From: Cylicocyclus nassatus
Taxonomy: Eukaryota > Nematoda > Chromadorea > Rhabditida > Strongylidae
Assembly (NCBI GenBank): GCA_958299035.1
Contig: CATQJL010000001.1
Coordinates: forward strand, 35,812,780 to 35,876,779
Length of the DNA: 64,000 nucleotides
Reading direction: 5' to 3'
A program made the position numbers and the translations under genes. The notes under the pieces are model-generated. The model was not told the origin of the DNA. It did not search any database and worked only from the letters and a program-made list of their open reading frames with translations. Shown one piece after another: positions 52,002 through 64,000 of the stretch (positions within the stretch are counted from its first letter, which is position 1; each line of letters begins with the position of its first letter).

Positions 52002-54064
52002 GCCGTTCGCTTCTCGTATCTTGTTTTGAACAGTCCTGCCCTTATTTGAGCTGGCGCTCTCGAAGTCGAATTTGATTGAGACTTGAGCTTTCAATCAAAG
52101 GTTGTGCTTTGGATGTGTAATTGAAGTCATAAAATAAGTCTCATCTCTGGTATGCATCTTATTATCGTTTACAGTGAAAAGAACCCTCGCAGCGTGTAGA
52201 TTTTTTGTGAGGGACACTTTTTGGTTATTTTTTTCTTTTTAAGGAACAAATTTGATTTCGCGATGTAGCGACATACAACCTTGTGGATTGCGCATGTTCT
52301 GCAAGGTCCAAACTTGCTAGCTTAAGTTGGAAAATAATGAGACGGTCTTTAGACAGCCAGATGATGCTCAATAAGCGTGGTTTGGTGTAGGTCTTGTTGA
52401 ACATAGCTTGCCATAGGCAACGTCTGCATCAATCCAATTCTTTATTCTTCAAAAACAAGAATAGATCATCTTACCGTGGGCGAGGGTCTAGCACCAAACC
52501 GATAAATTACCTTTCAAGGAATGATGCGATTTTCTAGCCTTTGCCGTTGGGACAGGAAGAAATAATGTAGCTACAATGTTTTTCAATTTAGCGGATTGTG
52601 GATTTAATGCTATTTCTGTAGTAAACTTCTGATTTTCATGAATATCGTAGGTGTGCTACAGGCATCTGTTTTGTAGAACATCATTGCCTGTTCTCATCAC
52701 TTAGTCATTTGCAAATACCGGCTTTCGTTATCGTGTCTCACTGTAACAAACCAGAGTGATTGTATTTGGTGTGTGAAACCTCAAAATCCATTTTTCACAA
52801 AAAAATGTTAATCGTGACCGTACAAAATCAAAACCTTCAATAAACCGCTTTACGCACTTTTGGACACACCTAAAATCTCTAAAAAGACGGGTGGTCTAAG
52901 CAAATGTGTCGCAAAAAGCCCGTAACTCTGCATAAAACAAATCAAATTTCAAAAGGTTAACTTTATGTGGTGGCCTATGAAAATTGCATGGGTCCTATCG
53001 TTCATGTTTGAAAAAATGTCTTATTTTGACTTACATACAATTCAAAATTCATTCAATCAATTTCATGAATTTTCTAGGACGGCGCTGCCATTTTGCATAT
53101 GCTGGCTTTAAAGTATACCGCATCTGTTAAGCTTAGATGCCGGCCAATAAAAAAATCTGCATTCTTCAGAAGCTCTTCAACATTTTCCTCCCTCTTCGGA
53201 AGTGAAACCATAATAGGGAAGAAGTCTATAGAGAAAAAAAGATTTATGTCATTGCGAAGCAAGAAAGAGGACAATAAAAGGTTGGAAAATGAAATCTCTA
53301 AAAGGGCGTCACACTTCGTGTGGACCACCCTGTATAGACAATGCGATCCACCTGAAGGTCAGTTTCACGGAAAAAACTTTTGTTCAAAATGAAAAGGAAT
53401 GCCTAGTTGTAAACTTGCGTTTGATCAAAGCGCCACCAGTATTTAGAACAAATCTTCTCGAACATGCGCCGGAAATGGGAGCGCTGTCTAGTGATAATTG
53501 CTAAGAAAATATACTTATCGCGAGTATTTTACTACTGTCAGTTATTCACATTTTAGGTGAAGGACAGGATTGTTATTTAACTAGTCATTATACCCACTAG
53601 CATCAATGCTAGCACGCTTGCCGGCTGAGAGGAGAGATTCGAAACTTATCTTCTGAACGTGACTTGATTTTGGGGAAGGTGCTCACATACAACTAGACAA
53701 ATTTCTTAATCAGAAAGTTAATCCACCTGAGGCTTGCGTAGCAAGGCTTGCGAAGTTGTTGAACCATAATGTAGTATTGCGTGTTCAAAACATTGCATAC
53801 TTTTTAACATAAAAAGCTCAAAAGAAGCAGCTGAGTTTCACTCGAAGAAAAGTACCTGGTATTGTGTTATAGCGGTATAACAAAGCGCACAAGTATCATC
53901 GAACCTCAATAAATTTTTATTGTTATGGCAAGTTTTGTAAGTCGCATAAAAGCTGGATTTTTGGGCTGGTCCACTGCATATATTTTTAGGAGAAGAATAT
54001 GAAAGAAAGTCACCAAGTCGCTCGTGAGGGTTAAAAGCCATGTGAACAGGATGAGCTCCTTATA
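52002..54064. other. intergenic region with a possible mariner remnant
   Basis: No gene recognised. A possible mariner-like element runs from about 52882 (gacgggtggtctaagcaaat) to 53334 (gtgtggaccaccctgtat): the ends are mirrored but imperfect. The 99-codon plus-strand frame inside it has no recognisable domain. Confidence 0.35.
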
Positions 54065-54800
54065 TTAGGTTGAACCGAAAGTTCTGTCGCACCATTTTAA
54101 AAAAATCATAACTTCTCTCGGTCACGACGATTTTGCGCAATTCAAATTCTGCCTGAAAGCGTAAGGAATGTAGTTTCCAAGTTTTTCCTGAGGACTTTCC
54201 AAGTCGCTCAGGTTGCAGAGATAAAAATGAAAGAACGAGATCATCCGAAATTCGGAATTTTTAAGCAAGAATTCTAAAAATTCAGAAACAGTGCGATAAA
54301 ATCCAGAAAAGCCATTATCCTAATTTTTCTTACATTTGATTAACATCTGAGTCAAGTTTGTGCTGATCGAGGTCTTCTTCCAGTAGTTATGAATTTTTGA
54401 AAAAAAATGCCAAAAAATCCATTTTTTAAGAATTCTTAGGGAATTGATTTTTCGGCATTATTTTTCAAAAAATCATAACTTCTGGAAGAAGACCTCGATC
54501 AGCACAAACTTAACTCAGATATTAATCAAATGTAAGAAAAATTAGGATAATGACTTTTCTGGATTTTATCGCACTGTTTCTGAATTTCTAGAATTTTTGC
54601 TTAAAGATTCCGAATTTCGGATGATCTCGTTCTTTTATTTTTATCTCTGCCATCTGAGCATGTCGGAAACTCACCAGGAAGCTTCTGGAAACTACATGCT
54701 TTACGCTTTCAGACAGAATTTTAATTTTGCAAAATCGTCGTGACCGAAAGAAGTTATGGTTTTTTGAAAATGGTGCGACAGAACTTTCGGTTCAACCTAA
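54065..54800. mobile_element. 736-bp foldback element with mariner-like ends, TA flanks
   Basis: The left end TTAGGTTGAACCGAAAGTTC, then tgtcgcaccatttt, is mirrored at the right (aaaatggtgcgacagaactt, then tcggttcaacctaa) with TA on both sides. The arms pair almost to the middle (cataacttct, gaagaagacctcgatcagca near 54480-54500 with tgctgatcgaggtcttcttc near 54361). Confidence 0.92.
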
Positions 54801-55062
54801 TACTTTAAAATCACAAAGTCGCAGAAAATGAAAATTAAAAGATGTGAGCTATCAGACTCAGCCTGCTCTTGGATGCCATTTTCCAAAAGACGTTACTGAT
54901 TTGGAGACGCTGACTTCAAATTAGATCTACAGTATGGAACGAATCACATATTGCTCTTTTTACTGTAAAATTAGGTCAAGAACTTGAATTTTTGAGCGAC
55001 ATTGTGAAATACAGTTTGAAAAACATTTCCATTGCGGAAATATGTGTAACAGTACACAGATG

Positions 55063-55299
55063 CTTTCAATCCAAGTGTCACGGTTGGTGCCGCTCGCGAG
55101 CCGCCTCGCATGGGTCTCTCACCGCGTTCGCCCTCCACGTACGGTATTTTTCCATGCTTGAAGCGTGGGAAATACTGTATTCCTAAGCATTAGTGGCTGA
55201 CAAGCTCAAAATGCTTCACGTTTGCAAACGCGTCGAAGTGGCCCAAGCGAGGCGGTTCGCGAGAACCCGAGCCGCGTAACCGTGACAATCGGATTGAAA
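55063..55299. mobile_element. foldback element, CGCGAGCCGCxTCGC family, copy 1
   Basis: The left arm tttcaatccaagtgtcacgg, then cgctcgcgagccgcc, pairs with the right arm ggcggttcgcgag, gagccgcgtaaccgtgacaa, then tcggattgaaa. The interior shares gagtctctc/gggtctctc, acgcgttcgccctc and acggtat with 57102-57322. Confidence 0.75.
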
Positions 55300-57101
55300 A
55301 CTTTTGTATAAGGCATGCTAATTTTACAAAGCAAAAAAATGGTTTAATCACATTTTGGAGGACACTGAGAGAAACTTGTTGCTATATACTGGTAACCTAT
55401 CGTTTAAGAATTTCTAACACTACTTTCTTGCGGGTACTTCCAAGCCTTAAATCTGCCCAAACAAGGCAACCAGAATATTTTTTGGAGCATTGAGCAAATG
55501 ATTTGCCTTGAAGGAGACTTTCTGAATCACTAAATACAGCTGCCAAAGAATCTCACATTTGATGATGAGATGGCAGAGAATTTTTATTTTATCTTGACTT
55601 TTTACCAAGTTGTTCAAGCAATAGTTATGACTTCGTCACAGCTGTTGCTTGAAGAACGTAGTAGAAAAGATTATACGATATACAACATTGTGTTTTTTTT
55701 GTAGGCTGTGTAGAAAGAAAACTAGTCACAGAAAATAGTGTTATGCCAACATACAGCTTTTGAAGTGAACTATAATTGGACTGGAATTATCAACTAAAAA
55801 CTCAGATTCATAGAAAATTTCTTTGGTTTGAGGACGTCGAGGAATTACTGTGCAAGAACAACTTTCAATAGAAAAAAACAGCTCGCCAAAAATTGTTGAA
55901 TTGCTTACTTTATGTGAATTCGGACTGTCTCCTTGTCCGAGTTCTGATTTATATCCAAGCAATTTTGTGCTACAAAACCTCACGATGTGAGCCATGTTAC
56001 CAGCTACTCAAGGACTGATCTGATTCAAATTTGACTGACAATGCGAGCATAGATTTGATTAATTTTGACGTTGGAAAAACCTCATAAGTGTTTCCATATA
56101 TTTTGACCATTTATTCATCAGTGCGCAGCTCTTCCTTTCTGTGAAATTATTATTTACCAGAAATTAGTTTTGCGCAAATCAGTTCAAACAATTTTGGTGA
56201 ATTATGCGATAAATTAAACCGAAAGTAATGCGATATTTCCAGTTCGCAGTTCACATTCCGTTTAGAACAACTGATGCATAGCTGAAAAAAACCTTCAATA
56301 ATTTAAGAAGACTCAGATCTTGCATTTTCATCATTTGCCAGAAAGTGATTCAGTGTCTTTATGAAAGAAGATAATGCGGTGTGTTATGTATGTTTATGCG
56401 TTTTTTCTCTCATTCACTGATCTGTGCTGCTTCTGGAAGGTACAATGATGTGATTTGTTTTCGGAATAATCAAGCATAGCCCGCCGAATACGGCATCTTC
56501 ATCCTCACAGCCATATCTGCAAATGCTTTGAAGGACTTACAAATCTTTTTGATTTCGGTAAAGGAGAGGAAGAGAGGAAAGGAAAGCGAAATGGAGGAAA
56601 GAGGGAAGCGCGTGTGGATCTTAGCTGATCGCTTCAAGCTAAGAATTTCGTAATAACCTTTTTACGTGAAGAATTTCCACAAGATTCTTTACATGTGTGG
56701 AACGCTTCTTAGTGGACGATACTGTAGCGACAGACGCGATTACCATTAAGGAAAGTAACTCCCTTTGAATGTTTCGCACACATAATTTGAGACCGAAGCT
56801 CATTTCCAAGAAGCCATTTTGACACAAAACATCTTACCCTTATAGGTTTTCCGAGTCACGTGGACATCTCGAAAAAAACCTTTACGTTGCTGCAAAGAAA
56901 AACTGTGGCACCCCCGCCCCTCCCTCAGGTAAAATAACGAGTGGGTCAAAAGCCCTTGAAAATTCATCCACCACATTCCAAAGTCCAACATTATTACATT
57001 TTTATTAGTGATAAGAAGATGATGATATGTGAAAGACTACGTACAAAAAATTTCAATCTGTATGATGAAAGACTACGTACAAAAAATCTCAATCTGGTTG
57101 T
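55300..57101. other. intergenic, no gene recognised
   Basis: AT-rich; only short frames without domains. A purine-rich stretch lies at about 56560-56610. Near 57028-57090 a 33-bp unit (gaaagactacgtacaaaaaa, then tttcaatctg) occurs twice in tandem. Confidence 0.4.
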
Positions 57102-57322
57102 TGTGTTCGCCGAGGCTCGGGTCCTCGCGAGCCGCTTCGCTTGAGTCTCTCGACGCGTTCGCCCTCAGCGGATACGGTATCTTCCCACGCCTGAGGCGTG
57201 AGAATTACCGTATCCTTGAGCAACAGTGGCTGAAGAGCTTGTGAAAATGCTCGTAATACATTCGCCAGAGGTCGGATGGCCCAAGCTTGCGAGGACCCGA
57301 GCGGCGCCGACGGCGACACTCG
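57102..57322. mobile_element. foldback element, CGCGAGCCGCxTCGC family, copy 2
   Basis: The left arm gttcgccgaggctcgggtcc, then tcgcgagccg, pairs with the right arm gcgaggacccgagcggcgcc, then gacggcgac. The interior matches copy 1 at 55063-55299 (cgcgttcgccctc, cggtat, agtggctga, gctcg). Confidence 0.7.
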
Positions 57323-57814
57323 AATTTGAATCCCCTGTACGTCCTTTACTTCATGCCCGAAAACCTCTAAGTATCCGTTCAGAACAGAGGAAGACAAATG
57401 ATACAGAACACCACTGCTCGATCTCCAAACTCAAGATTTGACTTGATACATCGCCTATGCTCATCCTGAGATCCGGGTAAGATCCAGATCCGATCTGGAT
57501 CACAAGATATAAGCGGTTATAGTCTGATAAATGCGTATAGCTTTCTCGAGGGCTTCTACGAACTATGATTACCACACAAATGTGTTTTTATGAGGTTCCC
57601 TGCATTTGGTTCTTGTTCTTTTCAACCCTTTTCAACAAATAATGACTAGACTTTATATATGGTAGTGATTTTATTCAGATTAAAAAAGCCGAGTAGTATG
57701 CCGCCATCCCTGACAGAAATCACCTACCATACGCATAGGACAATTAACCAACGAAAGCAGCTCTTTCCTCTTGATCAACACTTAGTGGTTATACTCAACG
57801 GGAATGTATCGGAC

Positions 57815-58055
57815 AACCGAAAAATCGTGACGCGACCGCGCGCGAGACGCATGCACTACAAGCAACCGCATCTTCTTGGTTTATCTCTCTATTCAAATGG
57901 TTTTTCTATACATGTGATTCAGACACTGAAAGTGACTGAGCTGAGCGTTGATGTAATGCCTTTTTGTATGATGGTTTTGTGCTCCTGTGTGCGCAAAGAC
58001 CGCAGTCGAACCCCCCGTCAGATTTCACGAGTGACCTATATTTATAGTGGACATG
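57815..58055. repeat. dispersed repeat, copy 1
   Basis: Shares blocks in the same order with 59497-59715: cgtgacg, gcgacgcgcgcga/accgcgcgcgagac, gcatgca, agtgactgagctgagc, ttgtatga, ttttgctc/ttttgtgctc, cgcaaag(a/g)ccgcagtc, tgacctaga/tgacctata. The 143-codon frame over it is a product of the repeat. Confidence 0.65.
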
Positions 58056-58699
58056 AGAGATGTTACATACATGGATGTGGCAAAACGTAGGTTACAGACC
58101 TGCCTTGCATATGTATAATTCCCTCTTCTAAAAGTTTGGAGCGTTCAGGATATGCTCTTGCGGCTGTAATTCAACTGATACAGCCTTTTAGTGTTGACAA
58201 TAGAAACTACTAAGAGGGAATTATGCTGTACAGACTGTCTCTATGACATGTAAAACCTTCAACCGTTCAAGCTCTTGCGGCAGCCACGCTCAAACTCTGG
58301 GCTGCATTCGCGGATTCTGCACCTCTGGGCATCTTCTCAGCCTTCACCCGCTGCTCTAGCACTGGAAAACGCCCAAAAGATACCGATTCAGGCCCGAACG
58401 CTGAAGCTGTGTTGTTTGCAAAGGAAATGTCTGGATATGTGATGCCCATCAAAGGCTGTATCCGGTAAAATTTCGCTTTGCGGTTTCTCACCTTTCCGGA
58501 GCCTTTTCGTCATGCTGGAACCATATCTGATCATTTCAGCGCGTAAAAACGGCTAAAATGAACTTCACTCGAAGCTGCTCCAAATTACGTGTAAGTGAGC
58601 GGGATCCGGAAGACTTCTGAAGCAATTTCAGGCCTTCCAGATGTGCTTTTTTCCCAAACTTGATTGATAAATTATTCTGCGGATTTACTATTGCAATGC

Positions 58700-58976
58700 T
58701 GCTCAGACAGTCGAAGGGGTACCTCCGGAGCGAAAATGGGAGGGTCCCGGGCTCTGCCCAGCGGGGGTTGCCACTCGTGCTCCGGAGCCGTCACGGTGAC
58801 GTCACAAGAAGGCGAATGGGACCCCTCCCCGGGGCTCGCAAATCTCTGCTCCGGAGGTGCGCCAGATTTTGGAGGAGCCCGGGAGCATCAAAATGGGTGA
58901 AATGGGAGGGCTCCGGAGCACGAGTGGCAAACCCCCGCTGGGCAGAGCCCGCGACCCTCCCTCGATTTGTCTGAGC
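58700..58976. mobile_element. GC-rich foldback element, ~280 bp
   Basis: The left end tgctcagacagtcgaagggg, then the block ggctctgcccagcgggggtt, pairs with the right block aacccccgctgggcagagcc, then cctcgatttgtctgagca. The arms also share gccactcgtgctccggagcc and its mirror. The several open frames here are by-products. Confidence 0.85.
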
Positions 58977-61500
58977 ATGACTTTGCGGAACGCTGCCTTT
59001 ACGCCCTCAAAACAGAAATTTCCACTTTTTATGCCACTGGATTTCATATTTGCCGAGTCAAACTCCAATTTCTTCCCTAAACCCCACTATTAAAGAACGT
59101 TTCGCTGTGGTAAAAACGGATTTGTGACTAGTGCTTCGGTGCATCTATCCAGTATGGTCAGTTTCCTTTTAGGTTTATTCCTAATCAGTAAAGTCACACG
59201 GTTGCAACATGCCCTGCGAACGATCCCATTATGAGATCTTATCTCACTGTGACTCATGTTCAAAACTGTGACGGTATCAGCGATACTTTTAGAAGCCTTA
59301 TGGGAACAGCATTTTTAGAAGTTTGATAGGAACTACACGACAATCCGCTATTGTGCTGCAGTTTTCTTGGACTTACCCAAAGTCTTCTAATCGGATAAAC
59401 GATACTAAAGCGTATTCATGTGATGTTGCAAAAAAATTCAGAAGCTACTGGAAAATATTGAAGTTTGGTGCGTGCGCAAAGCATCAAAGGCATTCGAAAA
59501 ACCGTGACGATGGCGCGACGCGCGCGACACGCATGCATTCCCGGCAATCACATTTTTCTACTCGAATGATTTTTCTACTTACTTCGATAGTATCCAGATA
59601 CTGAGAGTGACTGAGCTGAGCCTTGAGGTGATGCATTTTTTGTATGAGTGTTTTGCTCTGCGCAAAGGCCGCAGTCAAATCCGTCGTCACGATTCAATAA
59701 AATGACCTAGATATACATTCGATCGAAGTCGAAAACGTGATGTCCGCTATATTCTACTTTGTAGAAAGAGTACATAAGGCATAAACCGTGTTCTGGTATA
59801 AGACAAAACCGGCGTAAACAAGGATGCTGTACCCGAGCTAAAATCACCTCCCTTATTTTCGCTAGGAAGCAATTTCACATCCATCGAAGCTCTGAAGCAG
59901 AGGTGATCGCGCACGAGCCACGACAATTTTCTTATTCTTTGCCATTCGTATCCTAGGTTGAAAAGCGGAAGGAGTCTAGAGACTGAGCAATTTTGACTGC
60001 TCTAAAGCGGGGACAAATAGAAGGCGGCTCTTCGACCGAAAACTCTCAGTTCCCAGGGAGGAAGATTTCTGCGATGACATCTCTGTCAATCTGTTCTATA
60101 TTTCTACGCAGAGGACTCAGCACATTCCTTCGGTGGCATTTCGGTGCTAAATGCTGTTCACTCGCACTTTGCATTGATCGAGTTAGCCGGTAATCGTTGC
60201 CAATTGAGAGAGTTTAGACAAGAGTGCAAAGAGTTTGGAAGTATCGAAGAGAGCGTTGCGTCGCGAATCGAACGGCTAGTCGAACGGTTTGCACGTGTCC
60301 GACCGTGTCTGACCACTCGTTTAAACAAGTTAACAGTATCGCTTGTAGATCGACCATGTTCATTCCAATCTGTTCTGACAAGTCTGCACTTCTTTGTACG
60401 CGTGCTCGGCAAGGCACACACGCTTGCACCTGTCAATCTTCTGGAAAATTCGAGCGCCAACACAAAAAAATCGATTCTAATCGCTCAATCTGTCAAAACG
60501 ATCATTTGGTGAAGGCGGCGGTCATCTGCCCTCGAGAAGGAGAAAAACTGTTTTGACTCATTTTAATGCAATTTTGTACAACAAAGTTGCGCAGCGGAAG
60601 CAATCGATGTTCTAAGAGCACTAGCGCATCTTTTCTTTCAAATAGAACGCTCCGCACGTCCCGTCCCAAAACAGCAGCCACAAACAGCATCGGACGAAAA
60701 ACTGCTAGCGAGCGATGCAAAGTCCTTCGTTGTAATGTGGGACAACTAGCTAGCAACGAGTTCAGTAATTTTAGTTTGGTTAATTTTTTTTCAATCAGTT
60801 TAGCACGAAATTGGAAATCTATGGTATTTGGAGATAACTGTCATAGACACAGTTTCCAAAAACCACCCCAATTATGAGGGTCAGGACCTCACATCATTGC
60901 ACAGCAATGATTGATACAGTAGCGACATCTCATACTACAAAATGCTTTATCTTCATGAAAGATAGAACAAACATTTCAAATTGCGGGTCGCCTACCTTTT
61001 TTTGCCATACGGACCTAGATACAAGTAACAAAGAACAAAAACTTTTATGTAAAAGTAACATAGGTAACAACCAAGGAGTAACGAAACCTCTTACCCAGTA
61101 TTGGGTCAAGCATCTAAACTGCACCAGTTTTTTCGTTTGCTTTCGTTCATGACGCGATAATACACGACGTCAAGGTCATTTCAAACCAATACAAACCATC
61201 ATCTTTGTGCTGCAGATGGCCTCTAACGCACAGCTTTTTGAACGCGTTTGGCTGCAACGAAGCCGAAAAAACAGCCGAACAAGAAGAGCGAACTGCATGT
61301 AAAAAAAAGGAACAGAACAAGACACAGAACAGACGAAGATTTGCAACCGGGCGGTTTGCCGGCCTAACATGTGCCAAAGCTTGTAGAACTCGCTTTGAGA
61401 CACGATAGGCTTGCACTTCACGCACAACGGCTCAGAGGTGGTTTAGAAGGGGAACAGGGTGAATTCAAGACAACCTCCCGAGCAGCAGTTGGCTGTGATT
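58977..61500. other. intergenic, no gene established
   Basis: Contains dispersed repeat copy 2 and overlapping frames on both strands at 60140-60560 without a recognisable domain. These are moderately GC-balanced, but no splice-linked structure was found. I make no gene call. Confidence 0.35.
59497..59715. repeat. dispersed repeat, copy 2
   Basis: Second copy of the repeat at 57815-58055, in the same orientation and about 1.68 kb downstream. Confidence 0.65.
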
Positions 61501-61729
61501 CGATCTACAGACCACGGATCACGAGGCAACTGCCGCTCGGGCCGCAGCCAGCTGGAGGTGGATTAGGGCGAATAAGGAGCAGATTTTCAGCCGAATAAGG
61601 AATAGGAGCAGGAATAGGCAGTAGAACAGTAGTAGAAGAGGTGATTGAACCTGGCTGAGTAGGGATCTAGTCACGTGGCTTATGAACCGCGACTAAGATG
61701 CGTACCCAGCCCGGGCCAAGACATCACGA

Positions 61730-61946
61730 CGAATGGCCATCGTAGCGGACAGTCGGGGTGCGCTCGCGCGGCACCGCCTTTCGCGCGCGCGCCAAATTTG
61801 AATGGCCACGCGGAGAGCGTGCCGACGGCGGAGGGCGCCGACACGCGAGCTGCCGCCATCTGTAAGGATGGCCCCGCCCAAGACGGCTGGACGCTGGCCA
61901 ACTCGGTGATGACGTCACGGCTCATTGATCGATCCGATTGCGAAAT
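61730..61946 (+). promoter_or_regulatory. CpG-rich probable promoter with a CRE site
   Basis: Dense in CG dinucleotides (gctcgcgcggcacc, ttcgcgcgcgcgcc, gtgccgacggcggagggcgc) with a perfect TGACGTCA cyclic-AMP-response-type element at 61910-61917. It sits 30 bp ahead of a plausible start codon. The open frames on both strands here reflect GC richness. Unlike the other GC-rich patches, it is not obviously palindromic. Confidence 0.4.
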
Positions 61947-61980
61947 ATGGCACTGGAACGCATGGGGATCGATATTGAAG
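61947..61980 (+). CDS. possible first coding exon of an unknown gene
   Basis: ATG GCA CTG opens MALERMGIDIE-G, and the 34-nt exon is followed by a GTAAAC donor (phase 1). The CpG-rich patch immediately upstream supports a gene start. No second exon was recognised before the end of the window, so this is a hypothesis; the gene, if real, must continue beyond 64000 or through exons I could not see. Confidence 0.3.
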
Positions 61981-62049
61981 GTAAACAAGTACGATTTTGC
62001 AGTAAGCACCTCGCCAAGGTCGTAGATAAAGTGGCAAAGTGTAGTTCTA

Positions 62050-64000
62050 CATGCCCTCTTTTCTCGTCCGCTGTAGTTTGCGGTTTTCTGTATTTTGCAG
62101 CTCTTTTGTGTGGGGTTCTCTTGCATCAAAATTATGCACCAGATCAACATCTTCATAACCTTTTTGTTTACTGTTGTTCTACATTTGTCCTACGTCAGCG
62201 AAAGTTTTCTGGAAGTTGTCTTTAATCCCTGCAACTTTTTTATCCTTCGCTGAAGAAAGAGTGCCCTCTCTTCTGACGAATTTGTTTGATAATCAACGTG
62301 CAGATTTATCCGTTGTGCCTTTCATTTCACACAAATTTCATCAAGTCTTCATCTACGGTTCAGCTTTTGTCCCTCGCTGAGAGCTCTTCAAAGTGATCAG
62401 ACTGCTTACTGGGGTATTGTGTGAAAGTCTGTGCACTTTCGGTCTAAACAGTCATCTACAAGTTAGATAGCCGAGCAGACAGTTCAAAATCCGATTTGAT
62501 CCAGTTCCTCAAGTTCTGAGGATCGGGGGATTTTTGAAGTCTTTCGCTTACTTATGTGGAGATTTAGAACGGTGAAGATGTGTGTCTTATGATTACGCTC
62601 CTATGTAACATTTATTCGAAAGAGAGAACATTTTCTTGTCTATCCCTTCATAGTCACCATAATCTATTTTGAAACTCGTTAGCTTTCTCCCAGCGGTAGT
62701 AGGATCCTCAATTATCACTTAAGATTTTTCGCAGCAAAGTGAAATTCCTGATCAATCTGACAGTGTTGAAGAAGGTTCTAGCATTTTGTTGAGAGTGTGC
62801 TATCTGTCATGACCACGAGCCACCTTCACAAACTTATTTTCAGCTTGAATAACTTTTACATCTCCATGGAATCGTTGTATTTGAGGGAGTGAATAGGTTT
62901 TATAATTTCATCCAATTTCAGTCACTTTTCTCCCATTCATACCATGGTTATTCCGACGCACGTCTACAAATCTATATAGGGTGTTGAACATCCACCAAAT
63001 CTTAGCTCTATTGTTCTCAATTATCATGGTCATTTTTCAGCACTGTTCAAAAGGAATAACACTTTTATCGAGCTGAATCTCTTGGGTAATTCAGACAAGT
63101 GCCCCGTAGGCTGCAGATTTTTGGATGGTTATGATAACTGATGGTTATTGCTCAAGAGACTCCCTTGGTTTGCTAGTGGTCACCGTAGCTGGTTGGAGAG
63201 TAGTTAGACGTCAGCTTCGCACTTTTTTCCTTTCTTTTTCAAATTGGTCATCTCTTTGTGATTGCAATATTTTTTGGTTTATGGGTAAAAAAGAACAATT
63301 AACACCGTTAAATTATCTGATTTTGTCTTTTTTGTAGGTACCGAGTACTGAGGTTTTGAATTGTAAAAAACATAGGTTGGGGTACAATGGGAAAATAGTT
63401 TGTCGTCTCAAAATATGAACAACACTGACAACATTGTAGTTATAAATTGTTACAAACTTATTTGCGAGTGTCAGTGTTTGGGCATTTCCGTCGTAGGTGA
63501 GTCCCTCTTACCTCAGTTCGTTAATTTGACCTTCTTCAGTCTGGTTAGGTTATCAGGTTATCAATTGAGTGCTTCTACCTCTATGGTATAGATCTAAGGA
63601 TGGGATTTCAGCCCATATGACATTGTGAAACCTGTGTATCTTGAGGTGTCCAAACTGCCAAATCATTGTTACAGAACAACTTCTTACATTCTTCAGTCTG
63701 AAAAATCGACTAAGGTCATCGAGTTTTTCATTCTTATAAAAATTTTTATCACTGGATACAGTGAAATTTTGGACTTATAAATTTGTGACTGTCATGTTTT
63801 TTGATGTGTGTCAACTGAATTGGACTGTATCAACTACATAGGATTTATTCATGTTAGGAAAAGATATTTATACCTATTTTTTCCTGTTGGGCTATAATTA
63901 TTAAATCCATGCTATAGAAAGATAGAAAGACTGCATAGAAAGATTGCTTATAGGCAGTTAAAATTTCATTTTATATGTATTGACTGTGTAGTACACATGT
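62050..64000. other. AT-rich sequence, nothing recognised
   Basis: No exon, RNA gene or repeat supported. If the candidate first exon at 61947 is real, this would be its first intron. Confidence 0.4.

Noticed and set aside
57659..58090. 143-codon plus-strand frame
   Set aside because: Overlaps a dispersed repeat with a second, broken copy at 59497-59715; no domain.
60144..60556. Overlapping 100-120 codon frames on both strands
   Set aside because: No recognisable motif, contradictory frames, no splice-linked exons; length is compatible with chance at this base composition.
61680..62156. 158-codon minus-strand frame across the CpG-rich patch
   Set aside because: Open because of low AT content; residue composition (Ala/Arg/Gly) follows the CG repeats, and the opposite strand is equally open.

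Overview
This is eukaryotic DNA, almost certainly from a nematode. Coding sequence is sparse and split into short exons with GT-AG introns, and most acceptors read TTTCAG or TTTTAG. The rest is AT-rich and crowded with small DNA transposons, foldback elements, Helitron-like elements and microsatellites. Two adjacent same-strand genes are readily recognised as syntaxin-5 and HRD1/synoviolin. From memory these are neighbours in Caenorhabditis elegans as syx-5 (F55A11.2) and sel-11 (F55A11.3), which points to a rhabditid (clade V type) worm with a larger, repeat-rich genome. I cannot name the species.

Layout. (1) 515-17653, minus strand: a complete small EF-hand gene of the MCFD2 family (five exons, 149 aa). 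A 16.3 kb intron separates its first three exons from the last two, and most of the repeats in the first 17 kb lie inside it. (2) 17.7-22.5 kb: repeats, including an 891-bp inverted-repeat element with internal 52-bp GC-rich repeats and a 111-bp AT-rich tandem repeat. (3) 22579-25759, plus strand: a secreted cysteine-rich protein with a ShKT domain. (4) 26-29.9 kb: retroelement-like sequence, a 949-bp palindromic element and a small Helitron. (5) 29962-38527, minus strand: a second MCFD2-like EF-hand gene. Between its signal-peptide exon and its EF-hand exons lies an array of about 26 tiny glutamine-rich exons, nearly all 21-66 nt long and frame-neutral. Part of the array was duplicated as a block, and five of the copies carry stops or length changes. 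This is the most unusual object in the window. (6) 40371-43655, plus: syntaxin-5. (7) 47007-50889, plus: HRD1. (8) 51-64 kb: nested foldback elements, dispersed repeats, and a CpG-rich patch near 61.7-62.0 kb that may be the promoter and first exon of a further gene.

Four of the five clear genes act in the early secretory pathway by family: two MCFD2-like proteins (ER-to-Golgi cargo receptor partner in mammals), syntaxin-5 (ER/Golgi SNARE) and HRD1 (ER-associated degradation ubiquitin ligase). The exon models were derived by hand from reading frame, splice sites, exon phase and recalled family sequences. No alignment or transcript data were available.
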